A stretch of DNA of 64,000 nucleotides from NCBI RefSeq assembly GCF_024347095.1, contig NZ_AP024904.1, forward strand, positions 744,001 to 808,000, read 5' to 3'. Under the pieces are notes generated by a model. The model searched no databases. It saw nothing but the letters and a program-made list of their open reading frames with translations, and had not been told where the DNA came from. The translations under genes and the position numbers were made by a program. The stretch is from Vibrio rhizosphaerae (GTDB lineage: Bacteria; Pseudomonadota; Gammaproteobacteria; Enterobacterales; Vibrionaceae). Below, in pieces: positions 53,435 to 63,212 of this stretch. The first letter of the stretch is position 1; the number at the start of each line of letters is the position of its first letter.

Positions 53435-54897
53435 CTCTGATACTCCGTACAAAAACCATCACGATGACGCATCGAGCACAGATCGGTCAGCGGATTTTTG
53501 GATCGGGACGGCGTAAAAAAAGCACCGGGCTGAGCAAGGGCATCCAGTAATCGTTCAATCATGGCTTGGGTCACATGGCTTAAAATGACGACATGACACA
53601 TGCGTTGTGGTCGCCCGCCGATCACCACATCATTCTGTGCTAAAGAAAATTGTTCGATCACCGTAGGATTGGGCGTAGTAAAACGGACAATATTGCTGTG
53701 ATGCGGCCGCGGCATCACCCGTAACCGTTTGCTGCCCGGATCCAAGTGTTGAAATAACTGCTCAAGACGACGCTGGGTCTCATTTGCCAGAGATTCATTG
53801 GCTCTGGCCAACTGTTGTAAGCCAGTCTGCCCCAACTGGGTGAGAATATCCCAGAGGTTGAGAGCAAAGATGCCCTGACGGGAACCCGAGACGGTAGAAT
53901 CGCGGCTGCCGATATACACCGGCCGCGCCGATGAGCCGACTTTGTAGCGCTCCTGCATCAGATAAACCCCGCAAGCCCACGGCATTCCCAGCCATTTGTA
54001 AGGGCTGGTACACAAGGACATCACTTCCGGATGGCGAAATTCATGGGGCTCATCGGTAAGAGACGAAGGGGCGGTACCGGTACGCAAATAGGGAGAAAAG
54101 TTAGCAGCTAACGCGCCGTCAACATGAATCCAATAACGCCGCTGCTGCGGGGTATTCTGGCCCAAAAGCGGCTTGAGACGCGTCAGAATGGTATAAATCG
54201 CATCACTGCCACCACTGAAGGTGGTGCCATGATTCAACACTAAAATAATCGGATGCTGCATCGCGACGAAAAATTCAACCAACGCATATAAATCGTCCAC
54301 GATCACCGCATCATATTCATCAACCGCCAGCGGTTGCTGCCAGTCCCCCTGATTAATCGGGCATGTGCCCAGTTGCGGCCCGATCTCATGGAATAAGCTG
54401 ACGCCGACCATCTGACTGACTTTATGCATCGAATAATGCGTCGCGCCCGAGCAAATTAATACGGGGGGATGCTCAGTCGTGACGGCCTCCGCATAACCTT
54501 CAACCGGATAGCCCCGCAAGAAATCCCGCGCATTCCAGAGTGCATACAGATTCCCTTCGGTTGACCCCATTGCAGTGAGGTATCCCCAGTACCGGCGCTG
54601 GGTGTGTGCTCCGGCAAAACCAAAGAGCTGTGCATAATAGTCCAGTACCGCCCGCTCAAATTGTTTGGCGTTGATCCGGTAACTGCCCTCTTCAAATCCG
54701 TCACCGAGATTAAGCAAATTCAAGGAAAGAAAAGGCAATAGCCTTGCGGGGAAATCAACCCGTTGATTGGTCTGATATCCCAAAAAAGATGCCTTCTGCT
54801 GATTGAGTGTGATGAAATAGTCTGACAGGATCGCTTCTTTTTCAGTCCCGCTCAGACAACTTTCCCCGATCGCTAATTTCTGCTGCATTGCTCTCAT
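53431..54897 (-). CDS. PLP-dependent amino-acid decarboxylase (histidine/glutamate-type)
   Basis: The 488-residue product is a fold-type I group II decarboxylase: FLGYQTNQRVDFPARLLPFL, GSTEGNLYALWNAR, IHVDGALAANFSPY (PLP-binding Asp and Ala) and CTSPYKWLGMPWACGVYL with the Schiff-base Lys at about 301. The closest known shapes are bacterial histidine decarboxylases (HDC, AngH). It would make a primary amine from an amino acid in the cytoplasm. AGGT lies 5 bases before the ATG at 54897. First gene of the operon, upstream of an amine-gated channel, so its product may be that channel's ligand. Substrate is inferred only. Confidence 0.88.
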   Translation of the reverse strand: MRAMQQKLAIGESCLSGTEKEAILSDYFITLNQQKASFLGYQTNQRVDFPARLLPFLSLNLLNLGDGFEEGSYRINAKQFERAVLDYYAQLFGFAGAHTQRRYWGYLTAMGSTEGNLYALWNARDFLRGYPVEGYAEAVTTEHPPVLICSGATHYSMHKVSQMVGVSLFHEIGPQLGTCPINQGDWQQPLAVDEYDAVIVDDLYALVEFFVAMQHPIILVLNHGTTFSGGSDAIYTILTRLKPLLGQNTPQQRRYWIHVDGALAANFSPYLRTGTAPSSLTDEPHEFRHPEVMSLCTSPYKWLGMPWACGVYLMQERYKVGSSARPVYIGSRDSTVSGSRQGIFALNLWDILTQLGQTGLQQLARANESLANETQRRLEQLFQHLDPGSKRLRVMPRPHHSNIVRFTTPNPTVIEQFSLAQNDVVIGGRPQRMCHVVILSHVTQAMIERLLDALAQPGAFFTPSRSKNPLTDLCSMRHRDGFCTEYQR

Positions 54898-55057
54898 TCA
54901 TTACCTCATTCTGATGCTGACCGATCACATCAATTACACATGATGCATATAGCGATAGATTAGAGAGGTAGCCACGTAATTTCGCGGTGAAACAGCAAGG
55001 TTAAACGGGGAGAAAAATGTAAATGATTCTTATGGTGTATCCTGAGAAGGTTCGATC

Positions 55058-55088
55058 TATAATAAACAAATGATTAACATTTAATCAT
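55058..55088 (+). promoter_or_regulatory. -10 element and palindrome before the YIP1 gene
   Basis: TATAAT (55058-55063) followed by a perfect inverted repeat ATGATTAA - CAT - TTAATCAT (55070-55088), which would cover the start of transcription. This looks like a repressor operator. Confidence 0.5.
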
Positions 55089-55137
55089 AATGTTTAACAA
55101 AATGGCCGTACTGACAACCGCAAATAAGGGGCTAACG

Positions 55138-55746
55138 ATGAGTAATCATGTCTGGGGATTATTACACCATCCGGAACGCGAATGGCGTAACATTAATGCT
55201 GAACACGAAACGATCAGTCACCTCTATTTACATCATGTATTGTGGATGGCGGCGATCCCGGTGGTCTGTTCCTTGATCGGAACCACACAAGTGGGCTGGA
55301 CATTTGGAGGAGAAGAGACCTACAAAGTGTCGCTGATGAACGGACTTGCGCTTGGCGTGGCATTTTATGCTTTAATTTTGCTCGCTGTCAGCCTTGTCGG
55401 AAGCCTGATCTACTGGCTCGCCCGTAAGATCCCGAATCGCCCGACCCAGCGAGACTGTATTATCTTTGCCGGATATGTCGCCACTCCCATGTTCCTGAGT
55501 GGTATTTTTGCCATTTATCCGGTGTTCTGGCTGTGTCTGCTTGCCCTGATCGGCGGCGTGATTTATACCGCTTATCTGCTCTATAAAGGGACCCCCAGCT
55601 TTCTGGGTATCAGCCATAAACGCGGCTTCATTCTCTCGGGGGCCACGCTCGGAGCGGGTGTGTTGATTTTGGAAGCCTTACTGGCCGTGGTGGTACTTCT
55701 CTGGAGTATGGGCTCTGAGCATAGTGTCGTTTGGCAGTTCTTTTAG
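55138..55746 (+). CDS. YIP1-family membrane protein
   Basis: The product (202 residues from MSNHVWGLLHHPEREWRNI) has five membrane segments and the N-terminal W-x-x-L-x-x-P-x-x-x-W pattern of bacterial Yip1-domain proteins. Function unknown; the family is widespread in Vibrio and Shewanella. AAGGGG lies 6 bases before the ATG at 55138, which is preferred over 55090. Confidence 0.88.
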   Translation: MSNHVWGLLHHPEREWRNINAEHETISHLYLHHVLWMAAIPVVCSLIGTTQVGWTFGGEETYKVSLMNGLALGVAFYALILLAVSLVGSLIYWLARKIPNRPTQRDCIIFAGYVATPMFLSGIFAIYPVFWLCLLALIGGVIYTAYLLYKGTPSFLGISHKRGFILSGATLGAGVLILEALLAVVVLLWSMGSEHSVVWQFF

Positions 55747-55854
55747 CCAATCTTTTCGCCACACACGACACACTGAAGACTCGGCCGACAGACCGCACGA
55801 ACTGATGACGAACAACCCGATCAGCTCGTGTGGTCATGTCTCCTGCATCTCGTG

Positions 55855-56901
55855 TTAAAACGCTTCCATCGCTGAAGGTGAGCGGTTTGCCAACTTTTTC
55901 CGGTATTGGATCGGTGACATGTTGGCATGCAGCCGAAAAAATCTTGAAAACACCGCCTGTGAAGAGAAGTAAACTAAGTCGCTAATTTCTTTGATACTTT
56001 TTTGAGTTTCAACCAGCAATTCACACGCTTTCTTCAGCCGCACCCGGTTCAACACATCGGTAAAAGACTGCTGCTCTTCCCGGAGCTTATTGTTCAGTGT
56101 CCAACGGCTCATTTTTAACTGACCGCATACACACTGGAGCAAGGAATTTTCATTATGAATGTGTTGTTGCAACAGCAGTGACTCAATCAGTTCTTCCACC
56201 ACCACCACAAATGTTTGCTGTTCATCGATCTGACGGCATAGTCCCGCTAAGTGCACTTGTTGTAGCTGATTAAGTTGTGGGTTGAAATGGTGATGGGTCT
56301 TGTGCAGATCAGGGCTTTCGATCATCAAGTAATTTTCGCGCTGATGTAATAAACACTGTGTTTCCAGACAATCATTGACGACTTGTCGGGAGAGCGATCC
56401 GACATGTGTCAGGCTGGCCTGTACAGACATCACCGGTAAATAAACTTTCAGCAGTTCCCGGCAGATAATGAAATTTCCGAGTGCACTGGTCGACAACTCT
56501 TCGGGGCCGTCATCAATATAGGTTAACTTAATCCGGTTACCTTCAATTTTCAGATCACAGCGATCACAATTGCCAATCAGCATCCGGTAGCGGATAAAAT
56601 TCGCGATCGCCTCAACCGCTGAAGATTGATTCATGCATAAGCCAATCAATTCCGGAAACCGGTTAAATAATGACTGAATCGACGATGACTCATAGATATA
56701 GCGGTTATATTTCATCGTTTCGAGCATAAACCGATAATGGGTTCGCTCAGCCAGCCTGCCATTGGGTCGGTTGAGTTCATACTCGCTGATGCCACTGCGT
56801 CTTAAAATCGGGTGAATATCAATATCGTGTTGCGATAACTGTTGAATCATATTGCGAGCTAATAGATTCGAGACACTTTTTTCATATCTGCCATTGATCA
56901 T
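55855..56901 (-). CDS. AraC-family transcriptional regulator
   Basis: The 348-residue protein has an N-terminal AraC-binding-type domain (about 20-200) and a C-terminal double helix-turn-helix (about 250-340), ending with the family signature KEISDLVYFSSQAVFSRFFR and MSPIQYRKKL. It resembles the OruR/ArgR-like or GadX-like group. It is adjacent to the GH3 gene on the same strand (downstream of it), but a terminator lies between, so control of the glycosidase is only a possibility. Confidence 0.9.
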   Translation of the reverse strand: MINGRYEKSVSNLLARNMIQQLSQHDIDIHPILRRSGISEYELNRPNGRLAERTHYRFMLETMKYNRYIYESSSIQSLFNRFPELIGLCMNQSSAVEAIANFIRYRMLIGNCDRCDLKIEGNRIKLTYIDDGPEELSTSALGNFIICRELLKVYLPVMSVQASLTHVGSLSRQVVNDCLETQCLLHQRENYLMIESPDLHKTHHHFNPQLNQLQQVHLAGLCRQIDEQQTFVVVVEELIESLLLQQHIHNENSLLQCVCGQLKMSRWTLNNKLREEQQSFTDVLNRVRLKKACELLVETQKSIKEISDLVYFSSQAVFSRFFRLHANMSPIQYRKKLANRSPSAMEAF

Positions 56902-57133
56902 GATGCTTGCTCTGAAACGTGAAAAAATCTGGTGTCAATTTAACAAACATCATGACCAGCCAAGAAATCGAGTGGTGATAAAGTGATGCAACACAACCAC
57001 AAAATATAAATGTGCCATATGAATCATAATCTCCATCACTATTAATAACTTCATTGTTATTAGCGATGACTTTCTGCCTCAGACAACCGGGCTTCTTCCA
57101 TCCGTAACTGAGCCAGTACCATATTCAACGCAT

Positions 57134-57156
57134 AAAAAAGGCGGGCTGGGCCCGCC
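57134..57156 (-). terminator. Intrinsic terminator of the GH3 gene
   Basis: Minus strand stem GGCGGGC / GCCCGCC with a 3-base loop followed by TTTTTT, 18 bases after the GH3 stop. Confidence 0.9.
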
Positions 57157-57173
57157 AAAGGATGAAAAAAACA

Positions 57174-59630
57174 TTATTCCGCAACAGTCACGAATGAAGC
57201 TGCCGTCACGCCTTCTTCTAAAGCCAGTGCGCCCGGCGTGGTGTTCTCAACCACAATTTCTTTGTGCACGACAAACGAAACCGGTGTGACCGAACTGATA
57301 TCGGATGACTGGCTGACATAGACCTGATAAGTGCCGGGTTCAACAATCCATTGATTTTTATCCGGATCGAAACTCGCCAACGTTTCCGGTGATATTTCCA
57401 GAAGTACCCGTTGTGATCTTCCGGGGGCCAGTTTGCGCGTTTTCGCAAATGCTTTCAGTTCAATGTCAGGCTTTTTCAGTTTGACTTCCGGTGCAGTAAC
57501 ATAAACCTGAACCACTTCTTTACCGGCCATATCTCCCGTATTCGTCACAACCGTTTTGAGCAACAACCCTTTTCTCGGATGACGGTGATTCAAATCATTC
57601 ATGAGCACTTTTGTGCGCGATAAGTTGAATGATGTGTATGACAATCCGTAACCGAACGGATAAGCGACTTCTTTGTGAAACGTCTGGTAATAACGATATC
57701 CGACGTAAATGTCTTCGTTGTAATATTGATGGTCCAGTTCACCGTCATTATTTTCATCGACACCGGGGAACGTTGCCGCAGACGGAACATCGGCATAAGA
57801 CAATGGAATAGTTTGTGCCAGTTTACCGCTTGGATTCGCCTGACCGGAGAGGATATCGGCAATGGCGTCACCGGATTCTTGCCCCGGCATATAAGCCAGT
57901 ACGATACCGTCGACCTGATCCTGCCATTCACTCATATCAATCACACCGGCAATATTCAGCACCACGACGACTTTTTTATTCTGCGCATGGAACGCTTTGG
58001 ATACTGAGGAGATCAGCCCCAGTTCAGTGTCAGACAGCAAATAGTCACCCCGTTCAGCCTTACGATCAGCGGCTTCACCGGCAACCCGTCCGAGGGTGAT
58101 CACGGCGACATTGCTGTTTTGCGCTGCATCGCTGATTTGAGCGCCCAGATCAGCAGCCGAAGGTTCGGTACAACTGACGATTTTCGACACACCAAGGCCG
58201 CCAGTGGTGATCACTTTGTTGGCTTCAAAATAGTCGCTGTAGAATGACGCCAGTGTCTGATTGACCGGAAACTGCTTCGCCAGCCCGTCAATCATAGTCG
58301 TCACATGATCCGGGTGGACATCACCGCTGCCCGTCCCCCCTTTCAGGGTATTAATCTGGGTAATCCCAAAAGAAGCGATCGATTGTGATGTTGCAAGCGG
58401 TAAAGCCGAGTCCTGATTTTTCAGCAGAATAATCCCTTCATCGGCCACTTGTTTCGCCAACGTCGCATGGGCTTGCAGATCCGGCTGATTCGAGATGGGA
58501 TAATGTCTGGCAGATGGTGTTTTTAAAGCCTGAGCGACAATATGCTGGACATTACGATCAAGGGTTGCTTTGGTTAACTCACCGTTTTTATAGCCTGCAA
58601 CCACATACTCACTCCAATCGCCTAAATCGGGAACAAACGGGTTTTTACCCCCCGGTTGAATCACATCCACCCCAGCGTTCAGGAGCGTGATCGGGTTATA
58701 ACCGGCGAACCAGTCACTCATCGCTAATCCATCGAATCCCCACTCATGACGTAGGATATCCGTCATCAGATCAGCGCGTTCACCGCTGTTGACACCATTG
58801 ATCTGATTATATGATGACATAATGCCCCACGGGTGAGATTCTTTGACCGCATACTCGAACCCGCGCAGATAAATTTCCCGAAGTGCACGCGGGGTAACCA
58901 CGGCATTGATAAATAAGCGATTGGTTTCGGAGTTATTGGCGACAAAATGTTTAATCGTGGTTGCCAGACCTTTACTCTGTACCCCTTGAACCATCGCAGC
59001 AGCAATCATACCGCTCACCAACGGATCTTCTGAATAATACTCAAAATTACGACCATTGAGCGGGTTGCGTTGAATATTCATCCCCGGGGCCAACCAGAAA
59101 TCGACGCCATATTCTTTGCCTTCATTGGCAACCGCTTCACCGACGTCATGAATTAAATCGGGGTTCCAGGTTGATGCCATCAAGGCTCCATTGGGAAAGG
59201 CGGTGGCATAATAGGTCTGATTGTCACCATCACGGGTCGGATCAATCCGAATCCCCGCCGGGCCATCCGCAAGTTTCAATGCCGGCACATCTAACAGCCG
59301 TTTGGGGTCATAAACGCCGTGGATATATCCGGCCACACCATTGACGGATGCTTTTAAATTAACCACGTCGTCTTTATCAGGGTCCATCCCTGCACCGACT
59401 AACATTTTTAGCTTTTCTTCATCGGTCATTCTGGCAACGATAGCCTTAGCCAAAATATCGTACAAATTAATATGCTGATGCCAATTTGCCTGAATCTGTT
59501 CTGATTTTAGTCGTTCACTACTGGCTGATGTTTGCACAGGTTCAGTTTTTGCCAAAGCGCTAGCCGAATATAATCCATAACTGACGAACAGCGTTGATGA
59601 AATAATTGTCGCAATTATTTTTTTCTTCAT
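57174..59630 (-). CDS. Secreted GH3 beta-glucosidase/beta-xylosidase
   Basis: The 818-residue protein has a signal peptide cleaved after ALA (about residue 27) and the GH3 modules: N-terminal TIM barrel (about 60-370) with KHFVANNSET and catalytic Asp in LAMSDWFAGY; the C-terminal alpha/beta sandwich (about 400-650); and a fibronectin-like FnIII module (about 700-800). It removes terminal sugars from beta-glucosides or xylosides in the periplasm or outside. The ATG at 59630 is preferred over one at 59642. It faces an oligosaccharide/peptide-type ABC operon across a shared regulatory region. Confidence 0.92.
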   Translation of the reverse strand: MKKKIIATIISSTLFVSYGLYSASALAKTEPVQTSASSERLKSEQIQANWHQHINLYDILAKAIVARMTDEEKLKMLVGAGMDPDKDDVVNLKASVNGVAGYIHGVYDPKRLLDVPALKLADGPAGIRIDPTRDGDNQTYYATAFPNGALMASTWNPDLIHDVGEAVANEGKEYGVDFWLAPGMNIQRNPLNGRNFEYYSEDPLVSGMIAAAMVQGVQSKGLATTIKHFVANNSETNRLFINAVVTPRALREIYLRGFEYAVKESHPWGIMSSYNQINGVNSGERADLMTDILRHEWGFDGLAMSDWFAGYNPITLLNAGVDVIQPGGKNPFVPDLGDWSEYVVAGYKNGELTKATLDRNVQHIVAQALKTPSARHYPISNQPDLQAHATLAKQVADEGIILLKNQDSALPLATSQSIASFGITQINTLKGGTGSGDVHPDHVTTMIDGLAKQFPVNQTLASFYSDYFEANKVITTGGLGVSKIVSCTEPSAADLGAQISDAAQNSNVAVITLGRVAGEAADRKAERGDYLLSDTELGLISSVSKAFHAQNKKVVVVLNIAGVIDMSEWQDQVDGIVLAYMPGQESGDAIADILSGQANPSGKLAQTIPLSYADVPSAATFPGVDENNDGELDHQYYNEDIYVGYRYYQTFHKEVAYPFGYGLSYTSFNLSRTKVLMNDLNHRHPRKGLLLKTVVTNTGDMAGKEVVQVYVTAPEVKLKKPDIELKAFAKTRKLAPGRSQRVLLEISPETLASFDPDKNQWIVEPGTYQVYVSQSSDISSVTPVSFVVHKEIVVENTTPGALALEEGVTAASFVTVAE

Positions 59631-59642
59631 TTGAAATTCCAT

Positions 59643-60452
59643 CCTAAAGTTATCCCTATCAGATACCTATATTTCCCGATAACCTCAGATACAGATTAGG
59701 GGGCAGGTTTATGGTGACTTTAAGCCTCACCATACAAGGAAAATCAGGATAAAGACTGAATTTCCCATAGGTCATATCATGTTCGATAATATGTTAATTG
59801 ATTTTAATAAATAATGTTTTTGCCTATCGGGGATTTTTTTTGCATAGGAGAGAATTAGTGAAAAATGTGATTATAATCAGAGTTACAAAATGTGTAATCC
59901 ATACATGATAACGGCTAAAAATCACTCAACACATATTATCATCAGCCATTTCATTGATTAGAAATTAACAACCATAATAACGATACGATTATAATTAAAA
60001 TAAAGTGATTTCATCTTTAACTGAAATATAAAAACCGCACGACCATAAATAGATTCGTATCAATAAAACAGATCTGAAATGATGGTTATTTTTACTTGTT
60101 TGTTTCAAATCGGTGATTACTCCGCTCACCTGATAAACCACATATGAATATAATGGCATAATAATGCAATCTTTAAACTTTCACTTCGTCATTCACATTA
60201 TTTCTGTGATGAGATAAAGCACATTTTTACCCGATCCTATTTGAGTACAACTTTTTAATATCGCCATTTTTTGTGATCAAACACAATTTTTAATCCGGTC
60301 TAATTCATATTTTGCATACAATTATTGACATAGTGCAGATTAGTTGTGTTTTATAGTCGTTTAGCAACCGCTTACTCACATAGCGTTGCGCAGTGAAATT
60401 TATCCATGACTGGTTTCTCCCGACACAACCATAAAATACAAAAGGAATTTGT
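59643..60452. promoter_or_regulatory. Long divergent regulatory region
   Basis: About 810 A/T-rich bases with no gene. A TTGTG - 6 - CACAA inverted repeat lies near 60272-60287 and a TTGACA at 60325-60330 has a TATAGT 21 bases downstream, a possible but long-spaced plus-strand promoter. CRP control is plausible for a sugar locus, but no full TGTGA-N6-TCACA site was found. Confidence 0.45.
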
Positions 60453-62237
60453 ATGTCACGATTGAGATTACGCCCTCTGGCCGTAGTGCTTGCGGCTTCG
60501 CTTGTTTATATTGGCACCCCGGCATTGGCAGAGACCGCCTCTGCGGCCACCAAAGTGTTACGCTTTTCTGAAGACGGTACTCCGACAAACTTTGATTCAG
60601 TCCAATCCGGAACGACCTATAGCAACACCATTGTCACTGCGGTATATGACACCTTATACGAATATAAATATCTGAAGAGCCCGTATGAATTAAAACCGAA
60701 TCTCGCGACCGCGATGCCGGAAGTCTCCGGTGATGGGCTGACATATACCATTCATATCAAGCAGGGCGTGCATTTTGTCGATGATCCAGCATTTCCCGAT
60801 GGCAAAGGCAGAGAAGTCACGGCTGACGATTTTATCTATTCAATGAAACGTCACTTTGATCCGGCCAACCGTTCACAAGGCGCTTGGTTGTGGACGAATA
60901 AAATTGTGGGTATCGAAGCATGGAAAGAAGCCGGTGCGGATTATAGTAAACCGCTTGAAGGTCTGAGTGCCCCGGATAAGTACACGATTCAAATCAAGCT
61001 GGAACAGCCCTATCCGCAACTGGTTTATACGTTGGCAATGGGTTATTCCGCGCTCGTCCCGCATGAAGCCGTCGAAAAGTATGGCCGTGAATTTGCCACC
61101 CATCCGGTCGGCAGCGGCCCGTTCAAACTGATTTCACACGATTCAACTAAAACCGTACTGGAGAGAAATCCAAACTATCGCCATGAAGTTTTCCATCTTG
61201 CTGAAGCAGGTTACGATCCGAAAGTTCACGGCGAAACGGGCGTTGCGGCGCTGGACGGGAAAACTCTCCCACGCGTTGATCGTGTCGAAGTCAACTGGGT
61301 CAAACAACTGTCTGCACGGTGGAATTCATTCAGCAAAGGCAATGAAATCGTTAATACCACTTTGCAAAATGAACAGCTCGATACCGTGTTGGCATCTAAA
61401 CATCCGGTCACACTCAAACCGGAATATGCCGCAAAATATAACTTCCGTGCTCAGCGTGAAGCCGGCATGGTGTATAACGTCTTCAACTTTGATGATGAAT
61501 ATTTGGGTCACTCGGATGATCCGAAAACCAATGCACAGAATAAAGCGCTGCGGTGTGCCATCATCAAGTCGTTTGACTGGCCGCAGCGTGTTTCACGCTT
61601 TTATTTAGGACTCGGTGAAGCTTATCCGGGATTCATTGTTCCCGGAACCGATGCGTTTGATCCGAATCTGGACAAAAGTTCGATTGCGCAGGATATAGCT
61701 GGGGCGAAGAAACTGCTGAAAGAAAATGGCTGGAACGCGCGTAATTTACCGGTGCTTTACTATCCGGCAACCTCCACCGTTCGCTATAAACAGTTCTTCG
61801 AACAGTTCCGGGGCAATTTGATGAAAATCGGCTATCCGAAGAATAAGATCAAATTTAAACCCTATGCGACCTTCGGCGACTTCAACCGGGATATCAAGAA
61901 CAGCCGCACTCAGATGGTTCCGATGGGTTGGGGGCTGGACTATCCCGATGCAGAAAACACCCTGCAACTCTTCTACGGGCCAAACCGCTCTCCCGGTTCG
62001 AACAGTGCCAACTACAATAACCCGCAATACAACGCGTTATTTGAGAAAGCGGCGGTCATGCAACCGGGGCCAGAACGGACGGCTATCTATCATCAGCTCA
62101 ACCAAATCTTAATCGATGACTGTGTGGGCATCGGCAGCTTCTCCCGTACCCGGGTTCGTCTATGGCACAAAGATGTCACGATGTGGCCACAACGAGAGAT
62201 TCTCGGTAACTACCTCAAATATATTGACGTTCAGTAA
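60453..62237 (+). CDS. Opp/Dpp-type ABC substrate-binding protein
   Basis: The 594-residue protein has a signal peptide cleaved near ALA-E (about residue 27) and the SBP_bac_5 fold: VSGDGLTYTIHIKQGVHF, VTADDFIYSMKRHF, HPVGSGPFKL and the C-terminal VPMGWGLDYPDAENTLQLFY. Members bind peptides or, in Vibrio and Thermotoga, chito-, cello- or xylo-oligosaccharides. AAAAGGA lies 7 bases upstream of the ATG. Location opposite a GH3 enzyme favours a beta-linked oligosaccharide. Confidence 0.92.
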   Translation: MSRLRLRPLAVVLAASLVYIGTPALAETASAATKVLRFSEDGTPTNFDSVQSGTTYSNTIVTAVYDTLYEYKYLKSPYELKPNLATAMPEVSGDGLTYTIHIKQGVHFVDDPAFPDGKGREVTADDFIYSMKRHFDPANRSQGAWLWTNKIVGIEAWKEAGADYSKPLEGLSAPDKYTIQIKLEQPYPQLVYTLAMGYSALVPHEAVEKYGREFATHPVGSGPFKLISHDSTKTVLERNPNYRHEVFHLAEAGYDPKVHGETGVAALDGKTLPRVDRVEVNWVKQLSARWNSFSKGNEIVNTTLQNEQLDTVLASKHPVTLKPEYAAKYNFRAQREAGMVYNVFNFDDEYLGHSDDPKTNAQNKALRCAIIKSFDWPQRVSRFYLGLGEAYPGFIVPGTDAFDPNLDKSSIAQDIAGAKKLLKENGWNARNLPVLYYPATSTVRYKQFFEQFRGNLMKIGYPKNKIKFKPYATFGDFNRDIKNSRTQMVPMGWGLDYPDAENTLQLFYGPNRSPGSNSANYNNPQYNALFEKAAVMQPGPERTAIYHQLNQILIDDCVGIGSFSRTRVRLWHKDVTMWPQREILGNYLKYIDVQ

Positions 62238-62248
62238 AGGTGTGACAC

Positions 62249-63202
62249 ATGGATACGCTCCGTTATTGTCTGCGGAAACTGATCTATAGTCTGCCGCTGC
62301 TCTTTGGCGTCACCTTGATTAGTTTTGTGCTGATGGTCTATTTCGGCCCGGATAAGACTTATGATCTGTTGGGCCGGAATCCAACGGTTGAAGAGATCAA
62401 CGCGATTCGCCATCAACTCGGCTATGACCAGCCGTTTTGGACCCGCTATCTGCACTATATCTATCAAGTGGTCACGTTTGATTTTGGTTATTCCGACTCC
62501 AGTGGTGAGTCGGTAACGACCATCCTTGAACGGACGATCCCGATCTCATTAGTGCTGGCGCTGCCGGGATTTATTTTAGGCCATTTGATCAGTATCGCGA
62601 TGGGGCTGTTTGCGGCACATCACCGCGGACGCTGGGCCGATAAATTAGTGATGTCTTCTTCGGTGATCGGGATGAGCATTTCTTACCTCATTATCATCAT
62701 CGTGATGCAGTTGATTTTCTGCTCCAGTTACGGGCTCAATTTGTTTCCGGTGTATGGATGGGAAGTCAACTCCCTGAGTAGCTATTTGTACTATGTCACA
62801 GTGCCGACTCTGTGCTCGATTTTGGTCTCGGTGGGATACAGCACCCGGTTTTACCGCGCTCTTTTTGTCGAAGAGATGACCCGGGATCATATCCGTACTG
62901 TCCGGGCATTCGGCCATTCTCATCTGCAAGTCTTATTCAAACACGTCTTGAAGAACGCCCTGATTCCGATCCTGACCCGTATCGTATTTTCAATCCCCTT
63001 CGTGATGATCGGCGGTTCGCTATTACTGGAGAGTTACTTTGGCATTCCGGGGGTCGGACTGATTACCTACAACGCCATCACCACCGGCGATCTGCCCGTC
63101 CTCAAAGCGGTGATCGTGCTCCTGACGCTGGTGTTTATCGTCATCGTCAGTACGGTGGATATTCTTTACAAACTCGTCGATCCGCGGATCTCACTCAGAT
63201 AG
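62249..63202 (+). CDS. Opp/Dpp-type ABC permease, DppB-like
   Basis: The 317-residue permease has six membrane segments and the coupling loop RTVRAFGHSHLQVLFKHVLKN (about 218-238). It starts 11 bases after the binding-protein stop, in the same operon, and pairs with the following permease. Confidence 0.93.
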   Translation: MDTLRYCLRKLIYSLPLLFGVTLISFVLMVYFGPDKTYDLLGRNPTVEEINAIRHQLGYDQPFWTRYLHYIYQVVTFDFGYSDSSGESVTTILERTIPISLVLALPGFILGHLISIAMGLFAAHHRGRWADKLVMSSSVIGMSISYLIIIIVMQLIFCSSYGLNLFPVYGWEVNSLSSYLYYVTVPTLCSILVSVGYSTRFYRALFVEEMTRDHIRTVRAFGHSHLQVLFKHVLKNALIPILTRIVFSIPFVMIGGSLLLESYFGIPGVGLITYNAITTGDLPVLKAVIVLLTLVFIVIVSTVDILYKLVDPRISLR

Positions 63203-63212
63203 GGCGCTTCCG

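Noticed and set aside
60272..60287. CRP site in the GH3/Opp regulatory region
   Set aside because: TTGTG-6-CACAA is symmetric but shifted from the TGTGA-6-TCACA consensus, so a CRP call is not supported.
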